Part shown: positions 35,653 through 46,063 of the stretch, piece by piece
How the letters are laid out: the number at the start of each line of letters is the position of its first letter
Position numbering within the stretch: the stretch's first letter is position 1
DNA from: Tetragonia tetragonoides
Lineage: Eukaryota > Streptophyta > Magnoliopsida > Caryophyllales > Aizoaceae
Reading direction: 5' to 3'
Assembly: GCA_038025085.1 (NCBI GenBank)
Contig: CM076143.1
Span: 13,811,501 to 13,875,500, forward strand
DNA: 64,000 nucleotides
Translations under genes and position numbers: made by a program
The notes under the pieces: generated by a model
Told to the model about the DNA's origin: nothing
Database searches by the model: none
Seen by the model: the letters and a program-made list of their open reading frames with translations, nothing else

Positions 35653-36861
35653 TCATGGCGATTGTGGCTCAGACGAAGACGTCTTTGTAGAATCACTATC
35701 TTCAACTTCTTCGTCTTGGGAAGAATAGATTTCACGGTTGATGATAATAGGCTGCAAGTCCTCAAAGTTATCATTTTCATTTGAAGAAGTATAACCTCCA
35801 TGGTTAGCGATTGTGAGCTCCGTATCGTGAGCTCGTGTTGCCAACTCTTGAAAGGTTCGTGGTTTTATTCCTTGGAGTATGTAGACCAAGTCCCATTTCA
35901 TGCCTTGGATGCACATCTCGACCGCAGAGGTCTCAGTGAGACGATCCTTACACTCAAGGCATAGTGCGCGCCAACGGTCTATGTAGTCGACGACGAGTTC
36001 ATCCTTGCCTTGCGTAGTGTTAGTCAGCTCAGTCATGCTGACGACACGCTTTGTGTTATAAAAGTGATTTAGGAACTCTCCTTCCATTTGTTTCCAACTG
36101 TCGATGGATTCCGCTGTTAGATCCGTGTACCAGTCAAGCGCTGTCTCTTTGAGTGAGCGAACAAACTGCTTCACCAAATGGTCGCCATCAGTCCCAGCGT
36201 TGTTGCAAGTCTCTACGAAGTGAGCGACATGTTGCTTAGGATTGCCATTTCCATCAAACTGTTGAAATTTGGGAGGTTGATAACCAACAGGCATTGCCAA
36301 CATGTCAATCCTCATGCTGTGTGGTTTAGTGTAGAGGCATGTTCGCTGTGAGTCGTTACCAAGCTGAGTCTTAACAGCGCTTGCTATCATGTCATTGATT
36401 TGTTCGACAGTAAGAGAGCAGGTGTGAGACTCGTGGTTGTTGCTGTGTCCGTCACTTTTAGAAGACTCGCCCATCTTTTTCTTACCCAATTTCTTTGTTA
36501 AGGAAGCAATATGTTTGTTTTGACGCTTGATTTGAGCGTCCTTCTCCTTGCTATCCTTAGAGAGTTTGTCATGGAGTTGTCTCATACCTTCCAGTTGCTC
36601 CTCTACAATCTTAACTTCTGTAACCATAACAGAGACGACAACGGATCGCGAGGGCTCAACCACTTGTTGGAGTGGGGTGGCTTCGTGTGATGAAGGTGTG
36701 GAGCAATCTGTGTTGATACATATATCCTTCACATGGGGCGACGATCGGAGCGTTAGGTTGATATGAGTGAGGATCTTCTCGACTACATCTTTTGTACTTT
36801 GCTCCCATGTTGGTGAAGCAGTCGCATGTTTTGTATCACCTGAACGCTTAACGCCGAACAA
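35653..36861 (-). CDS. Retrotransposon Gag-like protein (Gypsy type)
   Basis: The ~400-codon open frame contains the Retrotrans_gag region: YQPPKFQQFDGNGNPKQHV, FVRSLKETALDWYTDL, SWKQMEGEFLNHFYNTKR and a run ending ELATRAHDTELTIA. A Lys-rich coiled-coil-like stretch precedes it. A plausible start (MASRRNMSRH, about 37046) lies in a different frame, one base off near 36890, so the N-terminus is either frameshifted or begins internally. The C-terminus is acidic and Ser-rich. No CCHC knuckle or pol follows. Gag alone could allow cross-packaging by a helper element; that is inference. Confidence 0.85.
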   Translation of the reverse strand: MFGVKRSGDTKHATASPTWEQSTKDVVEKILTHINLTLRSSPHVKDICINTDCSTPSSHEATPLQQVVEPSRSVVVSVMVTEVKIVEEQLEGMRQLHDKLSKDSKEKDAQIKRQNKHIASLTKKLGKKKMGESSKSDGHSNNHESHTCSLTVEQINDMIASAVKTQLGNDSQRTCLYTKPHSMRIDMLAMPVGYQPPKFQQFDGNGNPKQHVAHFVETCNNAGTDGDHLVKQFVRSLKETALDWYTDLTAESIDSWKQMEGEFLNHFYNTKRVVSMTELTNTTQGKDELVVDYIDRWRALCLECKDRLTETSAVEMCIQGMKWDLVYILQGIKPRTFQELATRAHDTELTIANHGGYTSSNENDNFEDLQPIIINREIYSSQDEEVEDSDSTKTSSSEPQSP

Positions 36862-37127
36862 AAGTGATTCACGAGACCCTTTAAGATGGTGCTAGCAACT
36901 TTTGTCATGGTGCTAGCAACTTTTGTCATGCTCCTGGTAGCCTTACCAAGTTGATTATTGGGCGCAACAACATCACTTGTAGACCATTGTACTGCTGATC
37001 CAAATGATTTGTAGGGATGCCGAGACATATTTCTTCTTGATGCCATGTTAACTACAGCAGAGTTGATGTGATTTGTTGAGGAGACAGAGATGAGAGGCAA
37101 AGAGGTCCCACTGGGCGTGCCAAAATT

Positions 37128-37871
37128 TGTAGACAACAAAATTAATGCGTAGGCAAAAAAAAGTTGAACAAATATAATTTGTATTGATTTGAATGTATGG
37201 ATTACAATCTCTGTATTTTCTATCTGTTACAATGAACAAATAAATAAATCCTTTGATTCTGTCTCCACATTGACTTTGAGTCGAGGGTCGAATGACTTGG
37301 TCTCGAGCAAAGTAGTGACGTCACCTCCGAAAGTTGCGGTGAACACGTCGATCTGGATTCGAGGGCCTGGGCTTGATCTCGAATGTAACTGTTGGGATGT
37401 ATGTGCACCTGGTGATGACTTGTAAGTCGTTGAGGTTGTGCTTTTGCAGTTATTCTTTGAATGTTCTTGATCGAGGGTCTTTGAAAACTTGAATCTCGAT
37501 CAAGGTTGCAAAGGCGGTGGAGGATATACTCTGGCAGGGCTTTCTGCTTGTAGATAATTTCCAACCTCTGGAATGAAGTGAGACTTCGGTATTTATAGAG
37601 AGGAACAGGGAGTTTTGATCCCCTAACGGGCTTGGTAGTCATGGACTGGCCCAATTTCTTGATTTGGTAGTCTTTCCTTGTGGGTTTGGAGGATTTAACT
37701 GTTTATTTGGCCCAACAGGCGTGGGTTGGCCCAAGGGTTAAATATAAGCCCATTTTGATGGTTTTGGCCCATATTAATTTTCGGGGTTAATTAGTTAAAT
37801 TAAGCTAAATATATTTTAACCCAAATTAATTAAATTCAATTAAGGCACTTAATAAATTTTTAGTGCCTACA
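37128..37871 (-). repeat. 5' LTR of the gag-only Gypsy element
   Basis: 744 bp, collinear with 31641-32385. Transcription would run leftward through gag, in the same sense as the disrupted NLR. Confidence 0.93.
37590..37597 (-). promoter_or_regulatory. TATA box in the 5' LTR
   Basis: TATAAATA on the minus strand, in the middle of the LTR, followed by GC-richer sequence. The placement fits an LTR U3 promoter driving the minus-strand gag. It is a motif match only. Confidence 0.5.
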
Positions 37872-40111
37872 GTGGTTAAGTTGGGGAGGGTATGCAAAAC
37901 AAGAACCTCAAGGCTTGGCAGCCAATCTTTTCCAGGTTCAGAGCCCATGTCTATCTCCTTCAAAGTGTTGCAGTTATAAACGCTTAGCCTCCTTAGTCGC
38001 TCCCCACCACCATAGACAGATGCTAGCATCAGATAAATCAATCCTTTACACCCTTTTATGTATAGGTGCTGAATGCAGTCCAATAAATTGTGAAAACCAG
38101 AAAGCTTGTTCAAGGCAGAAAGTACAGTTACAGTGATGCCAAGAGTAGTCAGGTACCTGAATTGTTGCAGGTCCTGAAATGTTATCTCCCCATCAATCTC
38201 ACAGTGTGGCATTTCCCATTCACCATAGCTGCAATACAGATTTAAGACCCTCAGGTTCAAGAGTCCTAAAATGGTCTCTCTTGAAATACTTGTGAGCAAA
38301 TTTATTCACTGCAAATCCAAATGCCTCAACTTTGAGAGACAACCCAACTCTTTTGGCAATTTAGTTATCTTAGTCCTTGATAAATCTAGATAATGCAACT
38401 CGACTAATTGACCAATGCTCTCTGGAATTTCACTTATGCTTCTAACTGATAAGTCCAACACCTTAAGGGCTGGCATAAATTGAAAGAAATCTGTAGAGAA
38501 TTTGTTCAAACCACAGTTCCAGCTAAGCAACAAGGTTGATAAATTAGGACAAACAGGTACCTCTAACAGCATTGTGATTTCACCATCCAATAATGAAATC
38601 CTTTTTGTATCTTTCCAGTTTTCAACTCCTGATGATCCTTACAACAAGAACTTCTCTTTATTCTTACCACCACTGGATGCTATCCATAAAGCAAAACTTC
38701 AAACAACATCATCCAATTTTACTTGGGTTTCATCCTCACTAGTTTCTAGCAAACACGCAACCTTCAGTGAACCGATTATGGCATGCCCCTTATTATAGAT
38801 GCTACCTAGTTCATTTAAGCTGTCTAAAAAACCTTCCCCAATCCAATAATCTATGAGCTCCTCCTTCTCAAGAGGATACTCCTCAGGAAAAAGTGCACAA
38901 TACAAGAAACACATCTTCAACAAGTCATCATGCAAATTCTCATAGCTAAACTTCAAGAGGGTGAAAACATCATCCATACCTTCGAGTTCTGAGGGAGTGT
39001 TGTTGAGTACTTCTATTGCATACTTCCATTCCTCCTCCGTCTTACTGTTAGCCAAAGCCCTTCCAACTGTAATAAGTGCAAGTGGCAAACCCCCACATTT
39101 TTTAACCATCTCCTGTGCATAAGGCTTTATATGTGGTTTCGTAATATAAGCCTCACCAGCCTTCTCACAAAAGAGGCGCCATGAATCCTCTTTTCCCAAG
39201 AAGTCAACCTTGAGCTTCCTGTTAGCATCCATGTGACTACACACATCCATAGAACGAGTTGTGAACACCACTTTGCATTTATTTATCTTGTCAGGAAGAG
39301 GTATTCCAATCTTTACCAGATCTAATCCTTGACATACATCATCTAGCAGTAGTAAGAACTTAATCCTCCTCATGAAGTTGTATATTTTCGAAGCACGATG
39401 TTCCTGGTGTTCTGTTACTTCCCAAGACAAGCACAACGTTGAAAGAAGATCGTTCTGTATCCTATCCAGACCACAATCCTTAGAGATAGTAACCCAAATC
39501 ACGGCCTCAAAATCATGTGTTCTCGCTAAATACTCATTGTTGATCTCTTTCAAGAGGGTTGTCTTCCCTACTAATCCCATTCCATAAATTCCAATAATTC
39601 GAACTTCATCATCTGCTATACTTTGAAGCGCCATACAATGTGCTGCATTGAGGCCAATAGTTGTCCTATTAGGTCTTAAGTCACCACGACGAACTTCACT
39701 AGTCACAGTCACAGGAAACAGATTTGCCTTTCTAGTGATCAGATCACTAATATCTCTCTCCATTTTCAATGCCTTCTTGCTCAACCTGTATCTTGCAGAC
39801 AAACTGGGATTCCTGAAACACCTGACTTCTTGTTGTGTCGTCGTCGTTGGTTGTGCAAGGATGAAACTTACTTCAGCTTCAGCTTTTTCTACACTTGACA
39901 TCCATCCTTTTGCTTGATTAGTGTTCCCAAACCCTTCTAGCTCAGCACGATCAATCTCTCTCTTCAGATCATCCCTTGTATCCTTCAGTTCCTGAAGTTT
40001 TTTCACAAGTTTCTGAACATTGTTGCTGAAATTGGTAACATGACTAACCCTTTTAGCTATGAACTCACATGAACGATCAACAATGTTTAACAAAGGCATT
40101 ATAAAGTCCAT

Positions 40112-40413
40112 CTATATCCACCTAATGATAGACTTTGGATATGATGAGGAGGTAAATAAGTTGAAGCTAAAACACAAATGAAATTAAGAGATTTACCTCT
40201 GTTGACTGTGTCATGGTATACAATAATCAGTAGGCCAGTACTTGACTCCCTGTCCCCTATGAAATTCTATGGTTGTCATATTTCTATTATCGACATTGAC
40301 AGTCTAGCACCCACTTGGAAATGAAGTGTAGTACCTCCCATGTTTTTTTTGAAAGCGTTAACTTTCTTCTAAGCAGCATTCTCAACTTTTACAGTTTTAC
40401 TATAAGCTATAAC
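40112..40413. other. 5' flank of the NLR pseudogene up to the Copia insertion
   Basis: About 300 bp, presumably the former leader or promoter of the NLR. The Copia-type element begins immediately after ATAAC at 40413, so the NLR promoter beyond this point has been displaced by 6.8 kb. Confidence 0.5.
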
Positions 40414-41551
40414 TGTTATACTCAAGGATAGACTCAAGAGGGGGGTGAATTGAGTCTTAGGGAGTTATTCAAATTTTTCACGGATTATCAATTTAAGCAC
40501 AATCTGTTAACCTAATAATTACTACGTTGTTAATAGCAAAGCAATATAACAAAGCAATAAATAAAGAGACACAAATTTTTACGTGGAAACCTTCTTGAGC
40601 TCAACCAAGAAGTAAAACCACGACCCTGGGGGATTTTCCAAACTCCACTAAGAGCCGTAAACCAAACTCAATACAATAGACCCTAATCTACCGTTGAGCC
40701 GCATTTCTCGAATTCAACTCCGAACCCGAGAACCAAACTACCTACTATGGCAGCCATACTCTAACCAAACAAATCTTACCAATATGCTTCTCAATAAGCT
40801 AAAGTGGTACAATCAAACCTTATGAGAAACCGTGCTCAAGTATCAAGAGGAATTCCAAGGTAACAGTGAAGGTAACTTGTGCAGTAACAGCCAGGACGCC
40901 TCTTATGAAATCAGTCAATATATATCACGTTTTAGCTCTGTGATTTCTGCTATTATGAAGTCTGAAACCTTTGGCTTATAACTAAATCACCTAGAAAGCA
41001 ATTAGGTTTAAAACACAATAGTTTGTTTTCCAAGCAAAATAGACTTTCCATAAAACAAACAGTTCTAATTATACTAGAAATCTTTTTAAAAAGATTTTCT
41101 AAATAAAACTCTTATATTTAATATTGAGTATAAAAAGATAATATTGAGTACTAAAAAAATATTTCTGAAAACAATTTTAGTTAAGTTATTTTATAAAGAA
41201 AAACTCTTTAAAATCGTTTTCATAAATACACGTATAAAACTTGCGTACTAAAGAATACTTGGTAACTCATGCACTGTTACTTCAGCTGTTACCAACTGTA
41301 CCTTCGATTCCAACCTCAATGACTTAAGCACGACTTCTCTTACATGAAGTCTAATAAAAACAATAAAGCTTCAACTTCCAACTTCATGCCATGTTGTTCT
41401 TGAATCAATCTTCGTTGTATCAATATTAAGATTATCAAATCACAACGTTCTTGATTCCGTTCTTGATTCCTTGTAAACAAAACTTAGCTAGACAATGTTA
41501 GCTTGATAAGTGTCAATTATTTATCATCATCAAAATCATCATAGCTCAACA
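40414..41551 (-). repeat. 3' LTR of the SIRE-like element
   Basis: 1138 bp, collinear with 46064-47206. It has small differences: an extra GTAACAGTGAAG-type duplication near 40860 and a short deletion at 40980 that removes part of the TATATAAG seen in the other copy. Confidence 0.92.
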
Positions 41552-42425
41552 AATTCCCCCTTTTTGATGATGACAAATAATTGATGCTTATCCAAACATT
41601 AAGCATAAACAATAAAACCCAACATGTCCAAGGAATCAACTTATAACAAGAAAGTATACATCAATCAAACATCTAGGATCATTATATAACAAAGACCTAG
41701 TAGAGAAACAATGTAAAGTAAGAAACTAAGAACTCAAACTAAATATAGCTAGACATGACCATATAAGCATCACAACTCTTCCCCCTTTTGGCATCATCGA
41801 AAAGCGAAAGTTGCATAGTGAAATCGAATGCAAATAGCACACACATATATTAAGCTAAGTAAGTCACAAACATCACCACCAAGGGTTTAAGCACCTGCAA
41901 AAAGTAAACCAAGTGATCAACTAGCTCAAACAAGCAATCTAATGATATTAGCCATTCAAACCAGTTAAAAGCTAAGTTATAAGAGTCAAAAGCTCAATGC
42001 AAACCACTTGGGTAGATGAAGTGTATGGTGAAAATAGGCTAAAAGGCTCAGGGAATAAGTAGAAAGTTGGTTGGGAACAAGGAACATATGATTGCGGGTT
42101 CCCTCTCTCCTTTTCGTCTTGAAATTCAAAATCCCTTATTGAACCTTACAAAAATTCCAGCATCCATATCAAGTTCACTGCAACTTCTTCTTCTACCTCC
42201 ATACCATTCCTTTTGCTTATGTCTTCAATAGAATCATCAAAACTATCCATAAGATCACCAAAAATATTTCTACTTAACCTTCTTAAAAAACAGGCAACCT
42301 TCAATTAGTTTCGGTAGAGCTATTCACCTATTGTAGGTGAATTCAACAATTGTTTGAACAAAATAATAATAAATAATCAACCAGTATCAAAAATAAGAAT
42401 TGAACAATGATTTCCATAAGAGTGG

Positions 42426-42463
<38 letters not shown>

Positions 42464-43340
42464 GTTTTTTTGAACCTTTTTCCGTTTCGTTTTTTTTTTG
42501 GAACTTTTTTCCTTTTTTTTTTTAATATTTAAACCACTCTATATGTTTAACTAAGAACACTGGTGATTTTAACAATATGCATACTCAAGCAATTGTAAAA
42601 GAAAGTTAGCCACTTGAAGAACACATAATAGTTATAGTAGAAATTATTTCGACTTTAGTGTTCCCATCTAATTCCCCCTATGTTGATGCATGTAGAACCA
42701 TCATCACAACCATATTCATGTTAACTCACCATTCATTATTCCCAACTCACTTTCACCTTTTTCTCATTTACAGTACATGAATCACCTCCAACCACTCTCA
42801 CAACTTCAACTCACCTTCTTCTTACTATTGAAACAACCTTCAAGGAAAGAGACAAAAAATAGGAGAGAGAGGTGGGTTTTTTATACGTGGAAGGATAAAG
42901 ATAGTGTTTGGGCTAAGTTGGGTGAGTGAGATAATTAGGAAAACATATGAAGTAATCTAGTTGTAGAATCGTCTTCTGGATATTCAAATTTGGGTTTGGG
43001 CAGCGAAAAAGAATAAGACGATTCTTTCTTTTATAAGTTAACTGATGGCTAGGTAACATCTAGGGTATCAGTGGTAGTACATATGAACTCGTACCTTGTT
43101 ACTCAGTTTCAACGTTTGAAGCGTAAGGGTAATATCATCAGATCTTTTGTGAGTCATTACTTAGACTTGGCGCAAGTGGTTATGCCAGTTACGGCACGCG
43201 AGTTGCTTGTGACCTACAAAAAGATCTCATATGGAAATGGTATATTCACACACAAAAAAATACACTTGTTTGCAAGTTTTCACATAAACTAGTCAATTAT
43301 TGGGGTATGAATCATGAACCTTTAGGTCTGTCTAATCATA
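41552..43340. other. Non-coding 3' interior of the SIRE-like element
   Basis: About 1.8 kb of AT-rich sequence lie between the 3' LTR and the RNase H remnant. The polypurine tract is at 41552-41567, and a T/TTTTC-rich stretch is at 42427-42525. No conserved protein was recognised. Confidence 0.5.
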
Positions 43341-44080
43341 TTTAACTCAAGTTTTAATCTCTCAAATTTGTTCTCTAATCAAAGGCTCTGTAAAGATGTG
43401 AACAATTTGATCCATATTGCAAATAAAATCCACTGGGATATCATGATTATTAGTAAGCTCACCAAAAGATAAGAAAGCATAATGAGCATACAAAAGAAAT
43501 TGAGATTGAGTTTCTACTTACCTGTCAATCACTTATGATTAAGTTTCTAGGAGCGCACCATGATTTCTCCATGCTTCAAGAAGGACTTTCATGATGAATG
43601 TGACATCTCGATTTGAGGAAACTTCTGAGGTAACAGACCGGGAACAGCTCAACAGTGTTTTACACCCGCTTCAGTGCGTCATCGCTTGTTACCCCGTCTG
43701 TTACTCTGTTGTTCCCCCTCAGCAATTGCAACTCGGAGCTGAACAACTTGCTCCTTCAAATTCTCATTATTCATTGCTTTCTCATCTGGATATGAGCGTA
43801 CTAGTCCAATCTCAAAATCATTACTTTGAATATCCTGCAAAACTCATCAAATTTCCTCGACACAAAGAACAATATATATGGAGTGTATGAGAGACTTACC
43901 TACCTTACCTACATAAGGTTATTTCACCTTTATTATTGTCTCTAAACATCACACTTCCACCAGTGAAGGCGTTGAGTGAGAGAATGATTTTAATCTATCT
44001 CATGTTATATACATGGAACACCCGCTATCGAGGTACAATGGGTCGTTTCGCCTCACTCGTGCCTGCAAAACTTAATTAGG
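43340..44080 (-). pseudogene. Remnants of Copia pol (protease start and RNase H end)
   Basis: Directly after gag, the minus strand reads a CMYCGKTGH half-knuckle and a GPNQIWVPK-type lead-in. It then reads YLDSGCSMYIT, the protease active-site region, followed at once by TGA; a shifted frame continues FTGGSVMFRDNNKG. Near 43460-43345 it reads DFICNMDQIVHIFTEPLIREQ, the usual end of Copia RNase H. Everything between (integrase, reverse transcriptase) is absent. Confidence 0.8.
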
Positions 44081-44257
44081 GTTTAGTCTTAGGAACCCAT
44101 ATCTGATTAGGTCCCTTTCTCACAAATTTAATGTTCAAATCAGACTTTTTAACCCATATTTGCTTAACCTTTTTGACATAGCAATTGTTACTCTTTTGAG
44201 CATAACCATTATTACTCTCAACATGTGACCTGTTTTACCACAATACATGCAAAGTTT

Positions 44258-46003
44258 TCATTCTGGTAGGTTCACATACTTGCTTTTAGGATCATAACCT
44301 ACCCACGGTCTTTTATATCCCAAGCCTTGCTTATTTCTGTTACGGTAACTCTGGAACCATTCAGCAGAAATTTCCTGATTGTAACCTGCAGACCTACTAG
44401 CTACTGGTTGGTAACTTTGGAACCATTCAGCACATGTTCCCTGATTGTTACCTGCAGACGTACCTATTACCTCATTCGATTTTGACTTTTTGCAAAGATC
44501 AGCCTTTTCTTTTTCCAGCTTATTAAAATCAGATTTTAATTTATCAAAATTCAGTTTCATCTCTTTGCAATCAATTGAATCACATAAGTTGGCAGTCCGA
44601 CTAGCATCAATTTCAATTTGCAATTTATTCAACTTACTAGTCAATATCTTATTTTCATTTTCAAACTTGCAGATGGTTTCGTTCAATTTAAAGATTTCAT
44701 CTTTGAAGTGTTTATTTCTTTTTTCTAGATCAATTTTCAAACTTGTTAAATCGTTCAAATCATTCTTTAATGAAACAAAACCGTCATCAAGTTGAACCTT
44801 TTCATCACGAAGATCAATGCAATCACTAATGCAAATACTCAAAACATTTATCAATTGTTTCCTAGTGAGCAGATGCATTTTATTTTTAAGGGTTTCAAGG
44901 CTTACCTCTTCATCCTCACCATCGTGGGCCATCAAGCAATGAAAATTTTTAGCGTTTGAGTTATTTGTTGGTTCCTCATCTGAATCCGAGTCCCCAAATG
45001 CAACAACCATTGCTTGATTTTCCTTTTGAAGCTTTTTGTCCCTATTTCTTTGTTGTCCAATGGGTTGTTCCTTAACTTGATTTTCATCATTCAGAAACGG
45101 ACAATCTTTGATGAAGTGACCTGGATTCCTGCAGTTATGACATAGATAGTCAATATTATTTGAGGAGGATTTACCTTTGAATTGATTTTCCTTTTTGGCC
45201 ATAGATTTTGTCTCGCGATAAAGCCTTGCCATCTTTTTAACAAACGAGACAAATTCTTCATCCTCTGAACTAGATTCTTCATCTTCATCGGCTTTGAGAG
45301 CCAAGCTCCAATCTTTTCTTTCTGACAAATTCTTACCTTGACTTTCCAGTTGCATCTCGTATGTCAGTAAGGACCCAGTTAGCTCTTCCATAGTAAAAGT
45401 GCTAAAGTCCTTGTTTTCCTGGAGGGCTGTTACCTTGGGCATCCAACTTTCCACAGTTAACACACGCAGTACTTTCCTGATCTGTTCTTGACAAGAAATT
45501 TTTCTACCAAGAGATTCTAACTCGTTAATGATACTAGTAAAACGAGTCATTATGTCCTGAATAGGTTCTTTAGATTTCATGGAGAACAATTCATATTTAG
45601 TCAATAATAAATCAATTTTTGACTCTTTTACCTGGTTCGTTCCCTCATGAGTTACCTGTAGAAGTTCCCACATCTGTTTAGCAGTTTTGCAGCCCATAAC
45701 ACGATTATGTTCTTGGGTTCCAAGACCACAATGAATCAGTCTCATGGCATTTGCATTGTGTTCAAGGTTTTTCCAATCTTGTGCATCATATTCAGAAAAT
45801 TCCTTTGGAACAACCTCGTTCTTTTCATTGGTTTTTGTGGCCTTGTAGTTACCATACTCAATGACTCTCCAAATCTGGTAGTTAGTAGCTTTAACGAATA
45901 TTTTCATTCGATTCTTCCAAAAACCAAAGTGCTTACCTTCAAATAAAGGAGGTCGATTGGTAGAGTAACCTTTATCGAGCTTTCCGTAGTTCATTGAATC
46001 CAT
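44258..46003 (-). CDS. Copia/SIRE-type Gag polyprotein
   Basis: ATG at 46003, about 581 residues. It begins with a DUF4219/UBN2-type region (RPPLFEGKHFGFWKNRMKIF, the typical retrotransposon Gag start) and continues through YELFSMKSKEPIQDIMTRF and FTMEELTGSLLTYEMQ. A CCHC knuckle, CHNCRNPGHFIKDC (CX2CX4HX4C), lies near residue 300. A long coiled-coil (LKIDLEKRNKHFKDEIFKLN...) follows, then a duplicated AGxNQxxxAEWFQSY motif. The frame is open throughout, while pol downstream is broken. It is not a host gene. Confidence 0.9.
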   Translation of the reverse strand: MDSMNYGKLDKGYSTNRPPLFEGKHFGFWKNRMKIFVKATNYQIWRVIEYGNYKATKTNEKNEVVPKEFSEYDAQDWKNLEHNANAMRLIHCGLGTQEHNRVMGCKTAKQMWELLQVTHEGTNQVKESKIDLLLTKYELFSMKSKEPIQDIMTRFTSIINELESLGRKISCQEQIRKVLRVLTVESWMPKVTALQENKDFSTFTMEELTGSLLTYEMQLESQGKNLSERKDWSLALKADEDEESSSEDEEFVSFVKKMARLYRETKSMAKKENQFKGKSSSNNIDYLCHNCRNPGHFIKDCPFLNDENQVKEQPIGQQRNRDKKLQKENQAMVVAFGDSDSDEEPTNNSNAKNFHCLMAHDGEDEEVSLETLKNKMHLLTRKQLINVLSICISDCIDLRDEKVQLDDGFVSLKNDLNDLTSLKIDLEKRNKHFKDEIFKLNETICKFENENKILTSKLNKLQIEIDASRTANLCDSIDCKEMKLNFDKLKSDFNKLEKEKADLCKKSKSNEVIGTSAGNNQGTCAEWFQSYQPVASRSAGYNQEISAEWFQSYRNRNKQGLGYKRPWVGYDPKSKYVNLPE

Positions 46004-46063
46004 CCTTGTGATATACTCTCCAGAGATTAACCTGTACTCAAGAGAATCTGCTCTGATACCAAT

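Larger units (their letters stand above)
31641..37871 (-). mobile_element. Non-autonomous Gypsy-type LTR retrotransposon (gag-only, TR-GAG-like)
   Basis: The LTRs (31641-32385 and 37128-37871) start TG and end CA, with 5-bp target duplications GTGGT at 31636-31640 and 37872-37876. Reading on the minus strand, the primer-binding-like TGGCACGCCCAGTGGGAC directly follows the right LTR (37122-37105). A purine tract, GAGGGGG, precedes the left LTR. The only coding part is a gag ORF at 36861-35653. No protease, integrase, reverse transcriptase or RNase H motif was found in 4.7 kb of interior; instead there are two tandem arrays. By eye the LTRs differ at about 20 positions (~97% identity). It lies inside an NLR exon, in the same orientation. 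Confidence 0.92.
31188..40111 (-). pseudogene. CC-NB-ARC-LRR (RPS2/RPS5-like) resistance gene, inactivated
   Basis: The start is at 40111. Coiled coil ~25-60; NB-ARC with P-loop IYGMGLVGKTTLL (~172-184), kinase-2 FLLLLDDVCQ, RNBS-B VVFTTRS and GGLPLALITVGRAL, then LRRs (LPNLSTLLLSWN.., LRVLNLY..). The MHD motif is LDD. Three in-frame stops, with no frameshift, occur at 38701-38699 (TGA, just after the MHD region), about 38642-38640 (TAA) and 38308-38306 (TGA). The LRR region is split by the LTR element at 31641-37871. The coding frame resumes exactly at 31640, so removal of the element and one GTGGT would rejoin LPNLTT and LWRKSV in frame. The original length would be about 900 residues in one exon. 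It was once a cytosolic immune receptor; the present sequence could give at most a CC-NB protein of 470 residues. Confidence 0.93.

Noticed and set aside
43591..43890. Plus-strand 99-codon frame inside the SIRE-like element
   Set aside because: It is on the strand opposite to the element's genes, has no recognisable domain, and lies between pol remnants.
44445..44795. Plus-strand Phe/Ser-rich frame
   Set aside because: It is antisense to the coiled-coil part of the Copia gag.
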